Of a stretch of DNA of 42,349 bases, positions 1 to 7,169 are shown piece by piece. Position 1 is the first letter of the stretch. The number at the start of each line of letters is the position of its first letter. This stretch comes from Thalassobaculaceae bacterium (GTDB lineage Bacteria > Pseudomonadota > Alphaproteobacteria > Thalassobaculales > Thalassobaculaceae), in the NCBI GenBank assembly GCA_029212785.1, contig JARGOG010000015.1, forward strand, positions 1 to 42,349, given 5' to 3'. A program made the translations under genes and the position numbers. A model generated the notes under the pieces. It did no database searches. It was not told where the DNA came from and saw only the letters and a program-made list of their open reading frames with translations.

Positions 1-23
1 AATTAAAAAGCGATCTAAAAAAC

Positions 24-869
24 GTGTCTTCCTATGAATGCAAGTTTTCTATATTGCGGAACGGGATATGTGAGATATTTCCCATCGAAGAATCGTTTAG
101 TGAAGAGTTTGGATTCAATATTTCACCATTATCTGATAAGAAAGAAGAGCAATTGTTCTATCTTACTTCTCAGGTATATTTTTTTCTTAAAGATCTAGGG
201 CATAGCCACCAACACCATTCTCCTAAGACAGACACACTCGTTGATATTCAGGAAGTTCATTCTGATGATGATCATTCTTGGAAACAAAATATCACCTATT
301 CACTATATCGTCGCGTAGTGGATTTTCGCCGTAGCACGCAACGCGGAAGTAACGAAGACGCTTTGGGAATCCTAGCCTACGCTAAGACGTTTAGAATGGT
401 TTCGAAATTTGATGAAATTCCCGACCAAGCCGTGAGTTTTTATGACGGTCACGTCATAGAGAGCGTAAGAGCCGGAGAGGCAAAGTCCACTGTAGAATTT
501 CAGCAAAAAGAAATACGAAGTAATAGTATTCGTAACCTAGTTGTATTTGCTGTAGGCACTTTACTTTCATTTATTGGATTGTTGCGAGTCGGGCAATACG
601 ATAAGGATAAATTAGTTATCCCAGAATCAATGATTTATATTGCGAAGCTAGTTTTACATTTACCTTTACACACTTTCGCTTTTATTATCATAATTGGATT
701 ACTGGTTTCAGAATTAGAAAAATCCTCAGATAGAATTCGCGGTGGATTTGTGCTCGCTGCCGCGAGAATATTATTAGCTTATCGTAAGTTACCAGCTGTG
801 TTATTTTCTATGATCTTGACCACAATAATTACCGGATCTGGAATTTTTCTAGTTATTCTAAATTCTTAA
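24..869 (+). CDS. Unrecognised AT-rich protein with three C-terminal membrane segments; may begin off-window
   Basis: I do not recognise this protein. Seen: a cytosolic-looking N-terminal part of about 170 residues, with a His/Asp-rich stretch near residues 60-85, then three hydrophobic segments at about 171-189, 213-229 and 257-279. The segment between the second and third is basic and probably cytoplasmic. The listed start is a GTG at base 24, but the frame stays open to base 3 with no clear ribosome site, so the true start may lie outside the window. Base composition is very unlike the rest: 19 of the first 60 bases are G or C, and codons end mostly in A or T. This suggests horizontal acquisition. 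A defence, signalling or island-encoded envelope role is possible, but nothing in the sequence proves one. Confidence 0.75.
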   Translation: MSSYECKFSILRNGICEIFPIEESFSEEFGFNISPLSDKKEEQLFYLTSQVYFFLKDLGHSHQHHSPKTDTLVDIQEVHSDDDHSWKQNITYSLYRRVVDFRRSTQRGSNEDALGILAYAKTFRMVSKFDEIPDQAVSFYDGHVIESVRAGEAKSTVEFQQKEIRSNSIRNLVVFAVGTLLSFIGLLRVGQYDKDKLVIPESMIYIAKLVLHLPLHTFAFIIIIGLLVSELEKSSDRIRGGFVLAAARILLAYRKLPAVLFSMILTTIITGSGIFLVILNS

Positions 870-891
870 AAACTCTATCAGGGACCGACAC

Positions 892-993
892 ATGGAGTGG
901 TGGAAAGTGCACGACGCCAACCAGGAAGTGCCGCACTTCCATCTGCACATGTTCGGCGCTCAGAACCTCGGGCGGATCATCAAGCCGGTTTGA
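892..993 (+). pseudogene. C-terminal remnant of a HIT-family (histidine triad) hydrolase gene
   Basis: The frame here encodes the end of a histidine-triad protein: EVPHFHLHMFG carries the H-x-H-x-H signature, followed by a short tail NLGRIIKPV and a TGA stop. HIT proteins are nucleotide hydrolases/transferases of roughly 110-140 residues, so only about the last quarter remains. Upstream of about base 880 the frame runs into AT-rich sequence that does not resemble a HIT protein. The remnant is GC-rich like the chromosome. I infer that acquired DNA on the left removed or displaced the front of the gene. Expression as a 33-residue peptide from the ATG at 892 is possible but unlikely to be functional. 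Confidence 0.7.
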
Positions 994-1059
994 GGCCGCG
1001 GCTGTGTCTGGGCGGTTTTGGGGCATATTTCGGGGCATTGCGCACGCGACCCTGAACAT

Positions 1060-1080
1060 ATTGTGAGCGGCAATCACAAT
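1060..1080. promoter_or_regulatory. Palindromic operator-like site (ATTGTGA-N7-TCACAAT)
   Basis: Perfect 7-bp arms ATTGTGA (1060-1066) and TCACAAT (1074-1080) flank a 7-base spacer. The left half resembles the lac operator half-site. The whole resembles a CRP/FNR-type site but with a 7-base instead of a 6-base spacer. Its centre is about 69 bases before the start point predicted from the promoter at 1104-1132, a place where activators of that family often bind. The regulator is unknown. Confidence 0.5.
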
Positions 1081-1103
1081 ACCGCCCTAACAGACTGAAA
1101 ATT

Positions 1104-1132
1104 TTGACAGGAACAGGAAAAAATCACATAAG
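1104..1132 (+). promoter_or_regulatory. Sigma-70-type promoter before the pentapeptide-repeat gene
   Basis: A consensus -35 hexamer TTGACA (1104-1109) is followed after 17 bases by CATAAG (1127-1132), which matches four of six positions of the -10 consensus. Transcription would start near 1139, exactly where sequence changes from AT-rich to a GC-rich, structure-prone leader. Confidence 0.55.
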
Positions 1133-1138
1133 TGCAGG

Positions 1139-1254
1139 CGCGCTGGGGTGTGCCTGTCGCTTTGTGGGGGCGGAAGACCCTTCCTGTGGAATACGTCTAT
1201 CGGCGCGGGGTCTTGGGCGGAGCCCTGCGATGTAGGTGGGGTTCGCATGCAGCG
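1139..1254 (+). ncRNA. Structured leader or small RNA, possibly 6S-like (tentative)
   Basis: Between the predicted start point and the pentapeptide gene lie several perfect complements. CGCTG (1141-1145) pairs with CAGCG (1250-1254), TCGC (1157-1160) with GCGA (1227-1230), and AAGACCC (1174-1180) with GGGTCTT (1208-1214). There are small hairpins TTCC-TGT-GGAA (1181-1191) and GGGC-GGA-GCCC (1215-1225). One long rod with a central loop and its own strong promoter recalls 6S RNA. However, the length is short for 6S and the 3' end overlaps the start of the downstream gene. It may simply be a structured 5' untranslated leader. Confidence 0.3.
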
Positions 1255-2512
1255 AGCAAATGATCTCGATTGGGAGCTGGCGGAGTCTGTCCGCAAGCAC
1301 GCCCTTTATCTCAAGCAATATACGGGCGGCGTCCAGGCCGACTTCCGGCACAAGACGCTGCGCGGAGCGATGCTGGCCGGCACGGATCTGCGCGAGGGGC
1401 TGTTTCACGGTACCGACCTTCGGGGCTCGAGCTTCGCTGGCGCCAACCTGCAGTCGTCCCAGTTCTCCACCGCCCAGCTTGAGCAGTGCGACTTCGCCGG
1501 CGCCAAGCTGATCAAGGCGGATCTGCGCGGCGCCAACCTCAAGGGCGCCAAGCTGATGACGGCGGATCTGACCGACGCGGATCTGCGTCCGGCGAAGATC
1601 CAGGATCTGACCCGCAACATCGAGCAGAACGCCAACCTGACCAAGGCCGACATGTCCGAGGCCACGGTCGTGCGCACCAACCTCAGCGGAGCGAACATGT
1701 CCGGCGTGGTTGCGGTCAACACCGCATTCCAGAGCGCCGTCCTGCGCAACGTGAACCTGAACAAGGCGAACCTGTCGAGCAGCTCGTTCAAGGGCTCCGA
1801 CCTGCGGGGATCGAACCTGCGCGGGGTGAACTTCGCCGATGCCGTGCTGACCGACACCGATCTGACGGGCTCCGACCTGCGATCCTGCAATCTTGACGGC
1901 GCCGATATGGCCGGCGCCAACCTGACCGACTGCAAGATCGCCTCCGGTTTCGACACCATGGCGCCCGACGTCCAGCAGAAGGTCGTCCAGCATTTCCTGT
2001 GGATCAGCTCCGGCGGCAGGAAGGGCGAGCGCGCCTCGTTCCGCGGCATGACCCTGGCGGGCGTGGATTTCTCGGGCGCCGATCTGTCGGCCGCCGATTT
2101 CGAAGGCGCGGACCTGTCCGGCGCCAACATGAAGCAATGCTCCTTCCGCTTCGCCCAGATGGGGGGCGCGACGCTCGAGCGGGCTGATCTGACCGGCGCC
2201 GACCTGCGCGGCACCGCGCTCAAGGCGGCGATTCTGGATGGGGCGACGTTGAGCCGGGCCCGCCTGACCCCGATGCAAATCCTCAAGCCCTCGACACTCG
2301 AGGTGGTACGGGAGTGGCCCTCCGACCTCTCCAGCGCGTCGCTGGCCGGTGCGGTGGCGCATAAGACGGATTTCAGCCAGGCGATCCTGGACGGTGCCGC
2401 GTTCCATCACGCCGACCTGGCCGGAGCCAAGTTCGAGGGTGCATCGGTTGCCAAAGCCGATTTCGAAGGCGCTGTCGGGATCGCCGAACCGGCCTTGAAC
2501 GCGGCGGAGTAG
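1247..2512 (+). CDS. Pentapeptide-repeat protein with two repeat blocks
   Basis: A 421-residue protein made almost wholly of A(D/N)LxG-type pentapeptide repeats, which fold as a right-handed quadrilateral beta-helix. It has no signal peptide, so it is probably cytoplasmic. A short helical module with a Tyr/Trp-x-x-x-Gly-Gly pattern near residues 13-35 appears again at about 242-268, separating two solenoid blocks, so the protein looks internally duplicated. The start at 1247 is chosen because AGGTGGGG (1233-1240) lies six bases before the ATG and the structured leader ends there. An upstream in-frame start at 1148 would add 33 residues of no family resemblance. Function is unknown; pentapeptide proteins range from DNA-mimic gyrase protectors to protein scaffolds. 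Confidence 0.9.
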   Translation: MQRANDLDWELAESVRKHALYLKQYTGGVQADFRHKTLRGAMLAGTDLREGLFHGTDLRGSSFAGANLQSSQFSTAQLEQCDFAGAKLIKADLRGANLKGAKLMTADLTDADLRPAKIQDLTRNIEQNANLTKADMSEATVVRTNLSGANMSGVVAVNTAFQSAVLRNVNLNKANLSSSSFKGSDLRGSNLRGVNFADAVLTDTDLTGSDLRSCNLDGADMAGANLTDCKIASGFDTMAPDVQQKVVQHFLWISSGGRKGERASFRGMTLAGVDFSGADLSAADFEGADLSGANMKQCSFRFAQMGGATLERADLTGADLRGTALKAAILDGATLSRARLTPMQILKPSTLEVVREWPSDLSSASLAGAVAHKTDFSQAILDGAAFHHADLAGAKFEGASVAKADFEGAVGIAEPALNAAE

Positions 2513-2623
2513 AGACCGCCCGAAATTCGGCTGGCGAAAGGCCCACGCGCGAATACCCCGTCTATCTCTGCCATAGCCCCTGCGGCATACGATCGTGTGT
2601 GCCGGCACGAGGGAGGTCTGCCC

Positions 2624-4147
2624 ATGGCGGCGCGGGTGACGACGGTGGCGTTCCGCGGCATCGAGACGATGGAGGTCGACGTCCAGGTCCATGTTGGCGG
2701 GGGCGGTTGGCCGGGGGTGAGCCTGGTTGGGCTGGCGGACAAAGCGGTCACCGAAAGCCGCGAACGGGTCGTCGCGGCCCTCTCCGCTCTTGGTCTCGCC
2801 CTGCCGCCAAAGCGCATCACGGTGAACTTGGCGCCCGCCGACCTGCCGAAGGAGGGTGGGCATTTCGATCTTCCGGTGGCGCTCGGCATTCTGGTGGCGA
2901 TGGGGGCATTGTCGGCCGAGGATGTGGCCGATCGGATCGTGCTGGGGGAACTGGCGCTGGACGGACGGATCTCGTCGGTCGCCGGTGTCCTGCCGGCGGC
3001 GGTGGCGGCGGCCGGCAGCGGGCGGCGCGGGGTGATCTGTCCGGCCGCCTGCGGCTCGGAGGCGCGCTGGGCCGAGGGGATCGAGGTGATCGCCGCCCCC
3101 GACCTGCTGTCCCTGCTGAACCACCTGCGGGGCGTGCAGGTGCTGCCTCCTGCCGCCGATGGGGTGGTGGAGCCGCCGCCGCATTATCCCGACCTGCGCG
3201 ACGTGAAGGGTCAGGAGAGTGCGAAACGGGCCTTGGAAGTGGTGGCGGCCGGTAACCACAATCTGCTGATGGTCGGCCCGCCGGGCGCGGGCAAATCGAT
3301 GATGGCTGCCCGCCTGCCGGGGCTGCTGCCGCCGCTCACTCCGGTCGAGGCCCTGGAAGTGTCGATGATCCGCTCGGTCGCCGGCGTGCTCAGGGAAGGC
3401 CGGATCGAGCGCGGCAGGCCGTTCCGGGACCCACACCATTCCGCGTCGGCGCCGGCGCTGATCGGCGGCGGGGTGCGGGCCAAGCCGGGGGAGGTGTCGC
3501 TCGCCCATCGCGGCGTGCTGTTCCTGGACGAGTTGGCCGAGTTCCCGCGTCCGGTCCTGGACGCCTTGCGCCAGCCGATCGAAACCGGCGAGGCGGTGAT
3601 CGCCCGCGCCAACCACCATGTGACCTATCCCGCCCGGTTCCAGCTTGTCGCCGCGATGAACCCGTGCCGCTGCGGCCATATGGCGGACCCGTCGCGCGCC
3701 TGCGCCCGCGCGCCGCGCTGCGGCGGGGACTACCAGAACCGGCTTTCCGGTCCTCTGCTGGATCGTTTCGATCTGACAATAGAAGTGCAGGCGGTCTCGG
3801 CCGCCGACCTCTCCCTGCCGCCGCCGGCGGAGGACAGTGCCGCCGTCGCCGCCCGTGTCGCCGCCGCCCGTGAGCTGCAGGCCGAGCGATACCGGCGGCT
3901 CGATCCGACCGGTGTCGTGCGCACCAATGCGGATGCCAATGGCGAGCTGCTGACCGCCGTCGCCGAGCCGGATCCGCCGGGACGCGACCTGATGCGCCAG
4001 GCGGCGGAGAAACTGCGGCTGTCGGCGCGCGGCTACCACCGGGTGCTCAAGGTCGCCCGCACGCTCGCCGATCTGGACCGCGCCGACACCGTCGGCCGGG
4101 TGCACGTGGCGGAAGCGTTGGCATATCGGGGCAGCAATGGCGGATGA
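2624..4147 (+). CDS. comM: ComM/YifB-family Mg-chelatase-like AAA+ ATPase
   Basis: A 507-residue AAA+ protein. The N-terminal ChlI-type domain (about 20-150) precedes the ATPase core with Walker A GPPGAGKS near residues 219-226 and Walker B VLFLDELAEF, then a zinc-like cysteine cluster around NPCRCGH and the family C-terminal domain. ComM in transformable bacteria is a hexameric helicase that drives branch migration of incoming single-stranded DNA; in most bacteria its role is undefined. The ATG at 2624 is preferred because GGGAGG (2611-2616) precedes it and the protein then begins with the usual MAARVTTVAF-like family start. It is the first gene of a same-strand run that continues into the nuclease after a hairpin. 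Confidence 0.93.
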   Translation: MAARVTTVAFRGIETMEVDVQVHVGGGGWPGVSLVGLADKAVTESRERVVAALSALGLALPPKRITVNLAPADLPKEGGHFDLPVALGILVAMGALSAEDVADRIVLGELALDGRISSVAGVLPAAVAAAGSGRRGVICPAACGSEARWAEGIEVIAAPDLLSLLNHLRGVQVLPPAADGVVEPPPHYPDLRDVKGQESAKRALEVVAAGNHNLLMVGPPGAGKSMMAARLPGLLPPLTPVEALEVSMIRSVAGVLREGRIERGRPFRDPHHSASAPALIGGGVRAKPGEVSLAHRGVLFLDELAEFPRPVLDALRQPIETGEAVIARANHHVTYPARFQLVAAMNPCRCGHMADPSRACARAPRCGGDYQNRLSGPLLDRFDLTIEVQAVSAADLSLPPPAEDSAAVAARVAAARELQAERYRRLDPTGVVRTNADANGELLTAVAEPDPPGRDLMRQAAEKLRLSARGYHRVLKVARTLADLDRADTVGRVHVAEALAYRGSNGG

Positions 4148-4218
4148 GGATGGGCGCCGCCAAAAGAATGCACCCGCATAATATGATACTCGACTTAGAG
4201 TAGTATTTTACTCATACT

Positions 4219-4245
4219 CCCTCCCGATTCGACGGATCGGGAGGG
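4219..4245. promoter_or_regulatory. Perfect hairpin covering the ribosome site of the nuclease gene
   Basis: CCCTCCCGAT (4219-4228) and ATCGGGAGGG (4236-4245) form a 10-bp perfect stem with a 7-base loop. The right arm contains the Shine-Dalgarno sequence of the nuclease gene that starts at 4250, so the stem would block ribosome entry. Just upstream, TACTC (4187-4191), GAGTA (4198-4202), TACTC (4209-4213) and ATACTC (4214-4219) allow alternative short stems. It could also act as a terminator for comM, but there is no T-run after it. Confidence 0.6.
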
Positions 4246-4249
4246 CGAT

Positions 4250-5017
4250 ATGGGCCGGGGTGGGGTCCTGTTGTTGTTGGTGGCGGTGCTGTTCGCGCCG
4301 CGGGTCCACGCCCAGTCGCTCGTCACCGCTCACTGCGCCGGCGCCTGCCCGCAGGGTCCCGGAACCGCGGCCAATCAGGTGATCGTCCGGGCCGCTTACA
4401 CGCTATCCAACAACCCGATCACCAAATTCGCCGATTGGATCGCCTATTCCGTCCATGCCGACAATTTCGGACCGAGCCGGACCCGGAGCTGGAAGGCGGA
4501 TCCGGACCTCCCCGAAACCGCCACCCTGGAGCCCGACGATTACCGGGGAGCGAATGCCGCGCTGAAGACCGATCGCGGTCATCAGGCGCCGCTCGCCTCC
4601 TTCGCGGGCCTCGAAACCTGGGCGACGACCAACTATCTGTCGAACATCACGCCGCAGGCCAGCGATCTGAACCAGGGACCCTGGGTCGCGCTGGAGACCG
4701 CGGTCAGGGACTTGGCGAAGACCACCGGCGGCGCCGTGCATGTGATCACCGGGCCGCTGTACGAGCGTGCCATGACGCCGCTGCCCGGTGCCGACGAACC
4801 GCATGTCGTGCCGTCCGGCTATTTCAAGATCGTCGCCATCGGCGGCGGCCGGGCGGCGGCGGCCTTTATCGTGGATCAGACGCTCGAACGCCGCGCCGAT
4901 TTCTGCCTGAGCACGGTGGACTTGCCCGAGGTCGAGCACCGGGCGCGGCTGCATGTCTTCCCCGGCCGCGAGGATATCGGCAACGCGGGCGACGTCCTGG
5001 CCGGGCTGGGGTGCTAG
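4250..5017 (+). CDS. Secreted DNA/RNA non-specific endonuclease (Serratia-nuclease family)
   Basis: A 255-residue sugar-non-specific nuclease that cuts DNA and RNA with a metal-bound water. A signal peptide covers about residues 1-21 (cleavage near VHA-QS), so it acts in the periplasm or outside. The catalytic motif DRGHQAPL places the general-base His at residue 111. The block NYLSNITPQ...LNQGPW (128-145) supplies the metal-binding Asn, about residue 141. Both blocks match Serratia marcescens nuclease closely. The ATG at 4250 follows GGGAGGG at 4239-4245. A second secreted protein gene begins two bases after its stop. Likely roles are nutrient scavenging or destruction of extracellular DNA; a toxin role is possible if the neighbour is an inhibitor, which is not shown. 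Confidence 0.92.
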   Translation: MGRGGVLLLLVAVLFAPRVHAQSLVTAHCAGACPQGPGTAANQVIVRAAYTLSNNPITKFADWIAYSVHADNFGPSRTRSWKADPDLPETATLEPDDYRGANAALKTDRGHQAPLASFAGLETWATTNYLSNITPQASDLNQGPWVALETAVRDLAKTTGGAVHVITGPLYERAMTPLPGADEPHVVPSGYFKIVAIGGGRAAAAFIVDQTLERRADFCLSTVDLPEVEHRARLHVFPGREDIGNAGDVLAGLGC

Positions 5018-5019
5018 CG

Positions 5020-5289
5020 ATGCGGCGGCTCTGTCTCGTCCTGGTGCTGCTGACCGCCGCGTTCCTGCCGGGACCGGCGGGGGCCGAGCAACCCCGGGTA
5101 CCGATCCCGCCGGTCCTGGGGGACCTTCTGCCGCCGGTGCCGGCGGCGGCACAGACGCCGATTCCGGTCCAAATCGAGCAGATCGCCGCCTGCTGCAAGA
5201 TCTGCCGCAAGGGCAAGGCCTGCGGGAACTCCTGCATTTCCCGCGACAAATCCTGCCATCGACCGCCCGGCTGCGCCTGCGACGGTTAG
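5020..5289 (+). CDS. Small secreted cysteine-rich protein downstream of the nuclease
   Basis: An 89-residue protein with a clear signal peptide (about 1-23, ending near GAEQ), a Pro-rich middle, and a compact C-terminal domain with eight cysteines. Its spacing pattern includes CC, CRKGKACGNSC and GCAC. All eight would be oxidised into four disulfides or bind metal after export. The ATG lies two bases after the nuclease stop, so the two are almost surely co-transcribed and translationally coupled. I recognise the Cys-Gly-Lys motif only as one seen in small exported proteins; no function is established. Candidate roles are nuclease partner, inhibitor or surface-binding module. Confidence 0.8.
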   Translation: MRRLCLVLVLLTAAFLPGPAGAEQPRVPIPPVLGDLLPPVPAAAQTPIPVQIEQIAACCKICRKGKACGNSCISRDKSCHRPPGCACDG

Positions 5290-5299
5290 GCTGGTTTGG

Positions 5300-6238
5300 C
5301 TACAGCTTCCCCTCGATCGCGTCCCACAGCATGGCCGGCACGTCAATGCCGTCGAAGCGGCTCAGCTCCTGGATGCCGGTCGGGGAGGTCACGTTGATTT
5401 CGGTCAGGTAGCGGCCGATCACGTCGATGCCGACGAAGATCTGGCCGCGCTTCTTCAGTTCCGGGCCGATGATCTCGCAGATCTCGTGGTCGCGCCTGGT
5501 CATCTCGCATTTCACCGCGCGGCCGCCGACATGCATGTTGGAGCGCGCCTCGCCATCGGCCGGAATGCGGTTGATGGCGCCGACGCCCTTGCCGTCGACC
5601 AGGATCACCCGCTTGTCGCCCTGGCGGACCTCCGGCAGATAGGTCTGCACGATGATCGGCTCACGGAACATCTGGGTGAAGATTTCCAGCAGCGAGTTCA
5701 GGTTCTCGTCGTCCGGCTTGATGTGGAACACGCCGGCGCCGCCGTTGCCGAACAGCGGCTTGACGATGATGTCCTTGTGCTCGGCTCGGAACGCCTTGAT
5801 TTCCTCGGGATCGTGGGTGATCAGGGTCGGCGGCATGACGTCTTCGAAATGGGTGACGAACAGCTTCTCCGGCGCGTTGCGCACCTCCGCCGGATCGTTC
5901 ACCACCAGAGTCCTGGGGTGGATATGCTCGAGCACGTGGGTCGCGGTGATGTAGGACATGTCGAAAGGCGGGTCCTGGCGCATCAGTACGACGTCGACAT
6001 CGGCGAGGTTCATCACCCCGCGGTCGCCCAGCGTAAAGTGGTCGCCCTTGACCCGGCGCACGTCGAGCTCGGCCGCCCGGGCCGTCACCTTGCGGTCGCG
6101 GAAGCTCAGGTGCTTGGGGAGATAGTGGTACAGCTTGTGCCCGCGCTTCTTCGCTTCCAGCGCCAGGGCGAAGGTGCTGTCGCCGTTGATGTCGACCGGC
6201 TCGATCGGGTCCATCTGGATCGCGACTTCAAGGCCCAT
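5300..6238 (-). CDS. gshB: Glutathione synthetase
   Basis: A 312-residue ATP-grasp enzyme that joins glycine to gamma-glutamylcysteine, the second step of glutathione synthesis in the cytosol. The N-terminal prokaryotic GSH-S domain is followed by the ATP-grasp domain. Recognisable blocks are [11 protein letters not shown], the glycine-rich loop [12 protein letters not shown] and the metal-binding end [12 protein letters not shown]. The ATG at 6238 gives the family start [14 protein letters not shown], with GGGGAGAG before it; longer starts add non-homologous residues. It is the last gene of the yraN-BON-SirB1-gshB run, 79 bases after the SirB1-like gene, and its end faces the cysteine-rich protein gene with a 10-base gap. 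Confidence 0.96.
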   Translation of the reverse strand: MGLEVAIQMDPIEPVDINGDSTFALALEAKKRGHKLYHYLPKHLSFRDRKVTARAAELDVRRVKGDHFTLGDRGVMNLADVDVVLMRQDPPFDMSYITATHVLEHIHPRTLVVNDPAEVRNAPEKLFVTHFEDVMPPTLITHDPEEIKAFRAEHKDIIVKPLFGNGGAGVFHIKPDDENLNSLLEIFTQMFREPIIVQTYLPEVRQGDKRVILVDGKGVGAINRIPADGEARSNMHVGGRAVKCEMTRRDHEICEIIGPELKKRGQIFVGIDVIGRYLTEINVTSPTGIQELSRFDGIDVPAMLWDAIEGKL

Positions 6239-6317
6239 GGCTCTCTCCCCGTCCGTCTCTGCTCTCTGGATTCGTGTCCGCCGTGACGCGTCGCGCGACA
6301 ATCGACCGGCGGGGCGG

Positions 6318-7169
6318 TCAGTTCAAGCGGGTTTCGATCGAGACGAGGAACCGCTCCATCTCCGTTCGATCCTCAATCGCGCCGAAGCCGGACTCGAGAT
6401 ATCCCCTCACCGTCTTGGCCGCGCCCTTGATCGCGCCGCCCTCGGCCAGGATCGCCGCCTCTTCCATCACCAACCCGGCGATATCGGGGGCAAGGCGCCG
6501 CATACGGCCGAGCACCGCCAGGCCCGCATCGATGTCGTTGGTCCGCAGCCGGCGCAGCTTGATGTTGTTCTGCAACCGCAGCAGGACGTGGCGGTCCGGC
6601 ACGTCCTGATGGTGCTCGCTCCTCAGGTCGTCGGCGGCGCCCATCTGGCGCAGCAGCGTGCGCATGCCGCCCGCGTTGATCGGCTGTCCGTCATGGAACG
6701 GGTCGATGATATGGCGGCCGCCCGGCCCGTCGACCCGGATCAGGAAATGGGCGGGAAAGCTCAGGCCCGCCGCGTCCCATCCGGCGGACCGCGCCGCATG
6801 GCAGTACAGGATGCCGAGCGCCACCGGCAGCCCGCGCCGCCGGTCGATCACTGCCGCCAGATCGGCATTGACCATGTCGTCATAGGTCTCGGCATCGCCG
6901 GCATATCCGAGGTCGCGGGCCAGGACTTCCGGCAGACTCTGCGACGGAAGCTGGTGGGCGCGGCCGGCGAACCGGTCGGCAATCTCGTCGAGATGGGAAA
7001 GCTGGCCGCCAATATCGGCGTCCGGCCTGGCCAGCACCGAGAAAGCGAGGGCGAGCCGGGCCAGGTCGAGGCGGGCGTCGGGATCCGCGGCACAGGCTGC
7101 CGCCGCCTGGTCCAGCAGGTTTCCGGCACTTTCGGGCGTCATCCGTGCGATCGACGTGGCTGCGGTCAC
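6318..7169 (-). CDS. SirB1-family transglutaminase-like protein
   Basis: A 283-residue cytoplasmic protein of the SirB1 family: a transglutaminase-like N-terminal fold with the block [16 protein letters not shown] and [12 protein letters not shown], then a C-terminal tetratricopeptide-like helical tail (NNIKLRRLR onward). The catalytic role is not established; family members occur next to envelope or cofactor genes. The GTG start at 7169 overlaps the stop of the BON gene by four bases (GTGA), a sign of translational coupling. An in-frame ATG at 7142 is a possible alternative that would lose nine residues. Confidence 0.85.
   Translation of the reverse strand: MTAATSIARMTPESAGNLLDQAAAACAADPDARLDLARLALAFSVLARPDADIGGQLSHLDEIADRFAGRAHQLPSQSLPEVLARDLGYAGDAETYDDMVNADLAAVIDRRRGLPVALGILYCHAARSAGWDAAGLSFPAHFLIRVDGPGGRHIIDPFHDGQPINAGGMRTLLRQMGAADDLRSEHHQDVPDRHVLLRLQNNIKLRRLRTNDIDAGLAVLGRMRRLAPDIAGLVMEEAAILAEGGAIKGAAKTVRGYLESGFGAIEDRTEMERFLVSIETRLN

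Noticed and set aside
1060-1080. A true lac operator or vector remnant
   Set aside because: It shares the half-site TTGTGAGCGG with lacO, but the right half differs and the flanks are not lac sequence, so chance or a LacI/CRP-type site is more likely.
1124-4105. A ~990-codon open frame on the minus strand opposite the pentapeptide gene and comM
   Set aside because: It mirrors codon bias of the two genes opposite, is rich in Arg, His, Gly and Gln with no recognisable domain, and crosses two well-supported genes.
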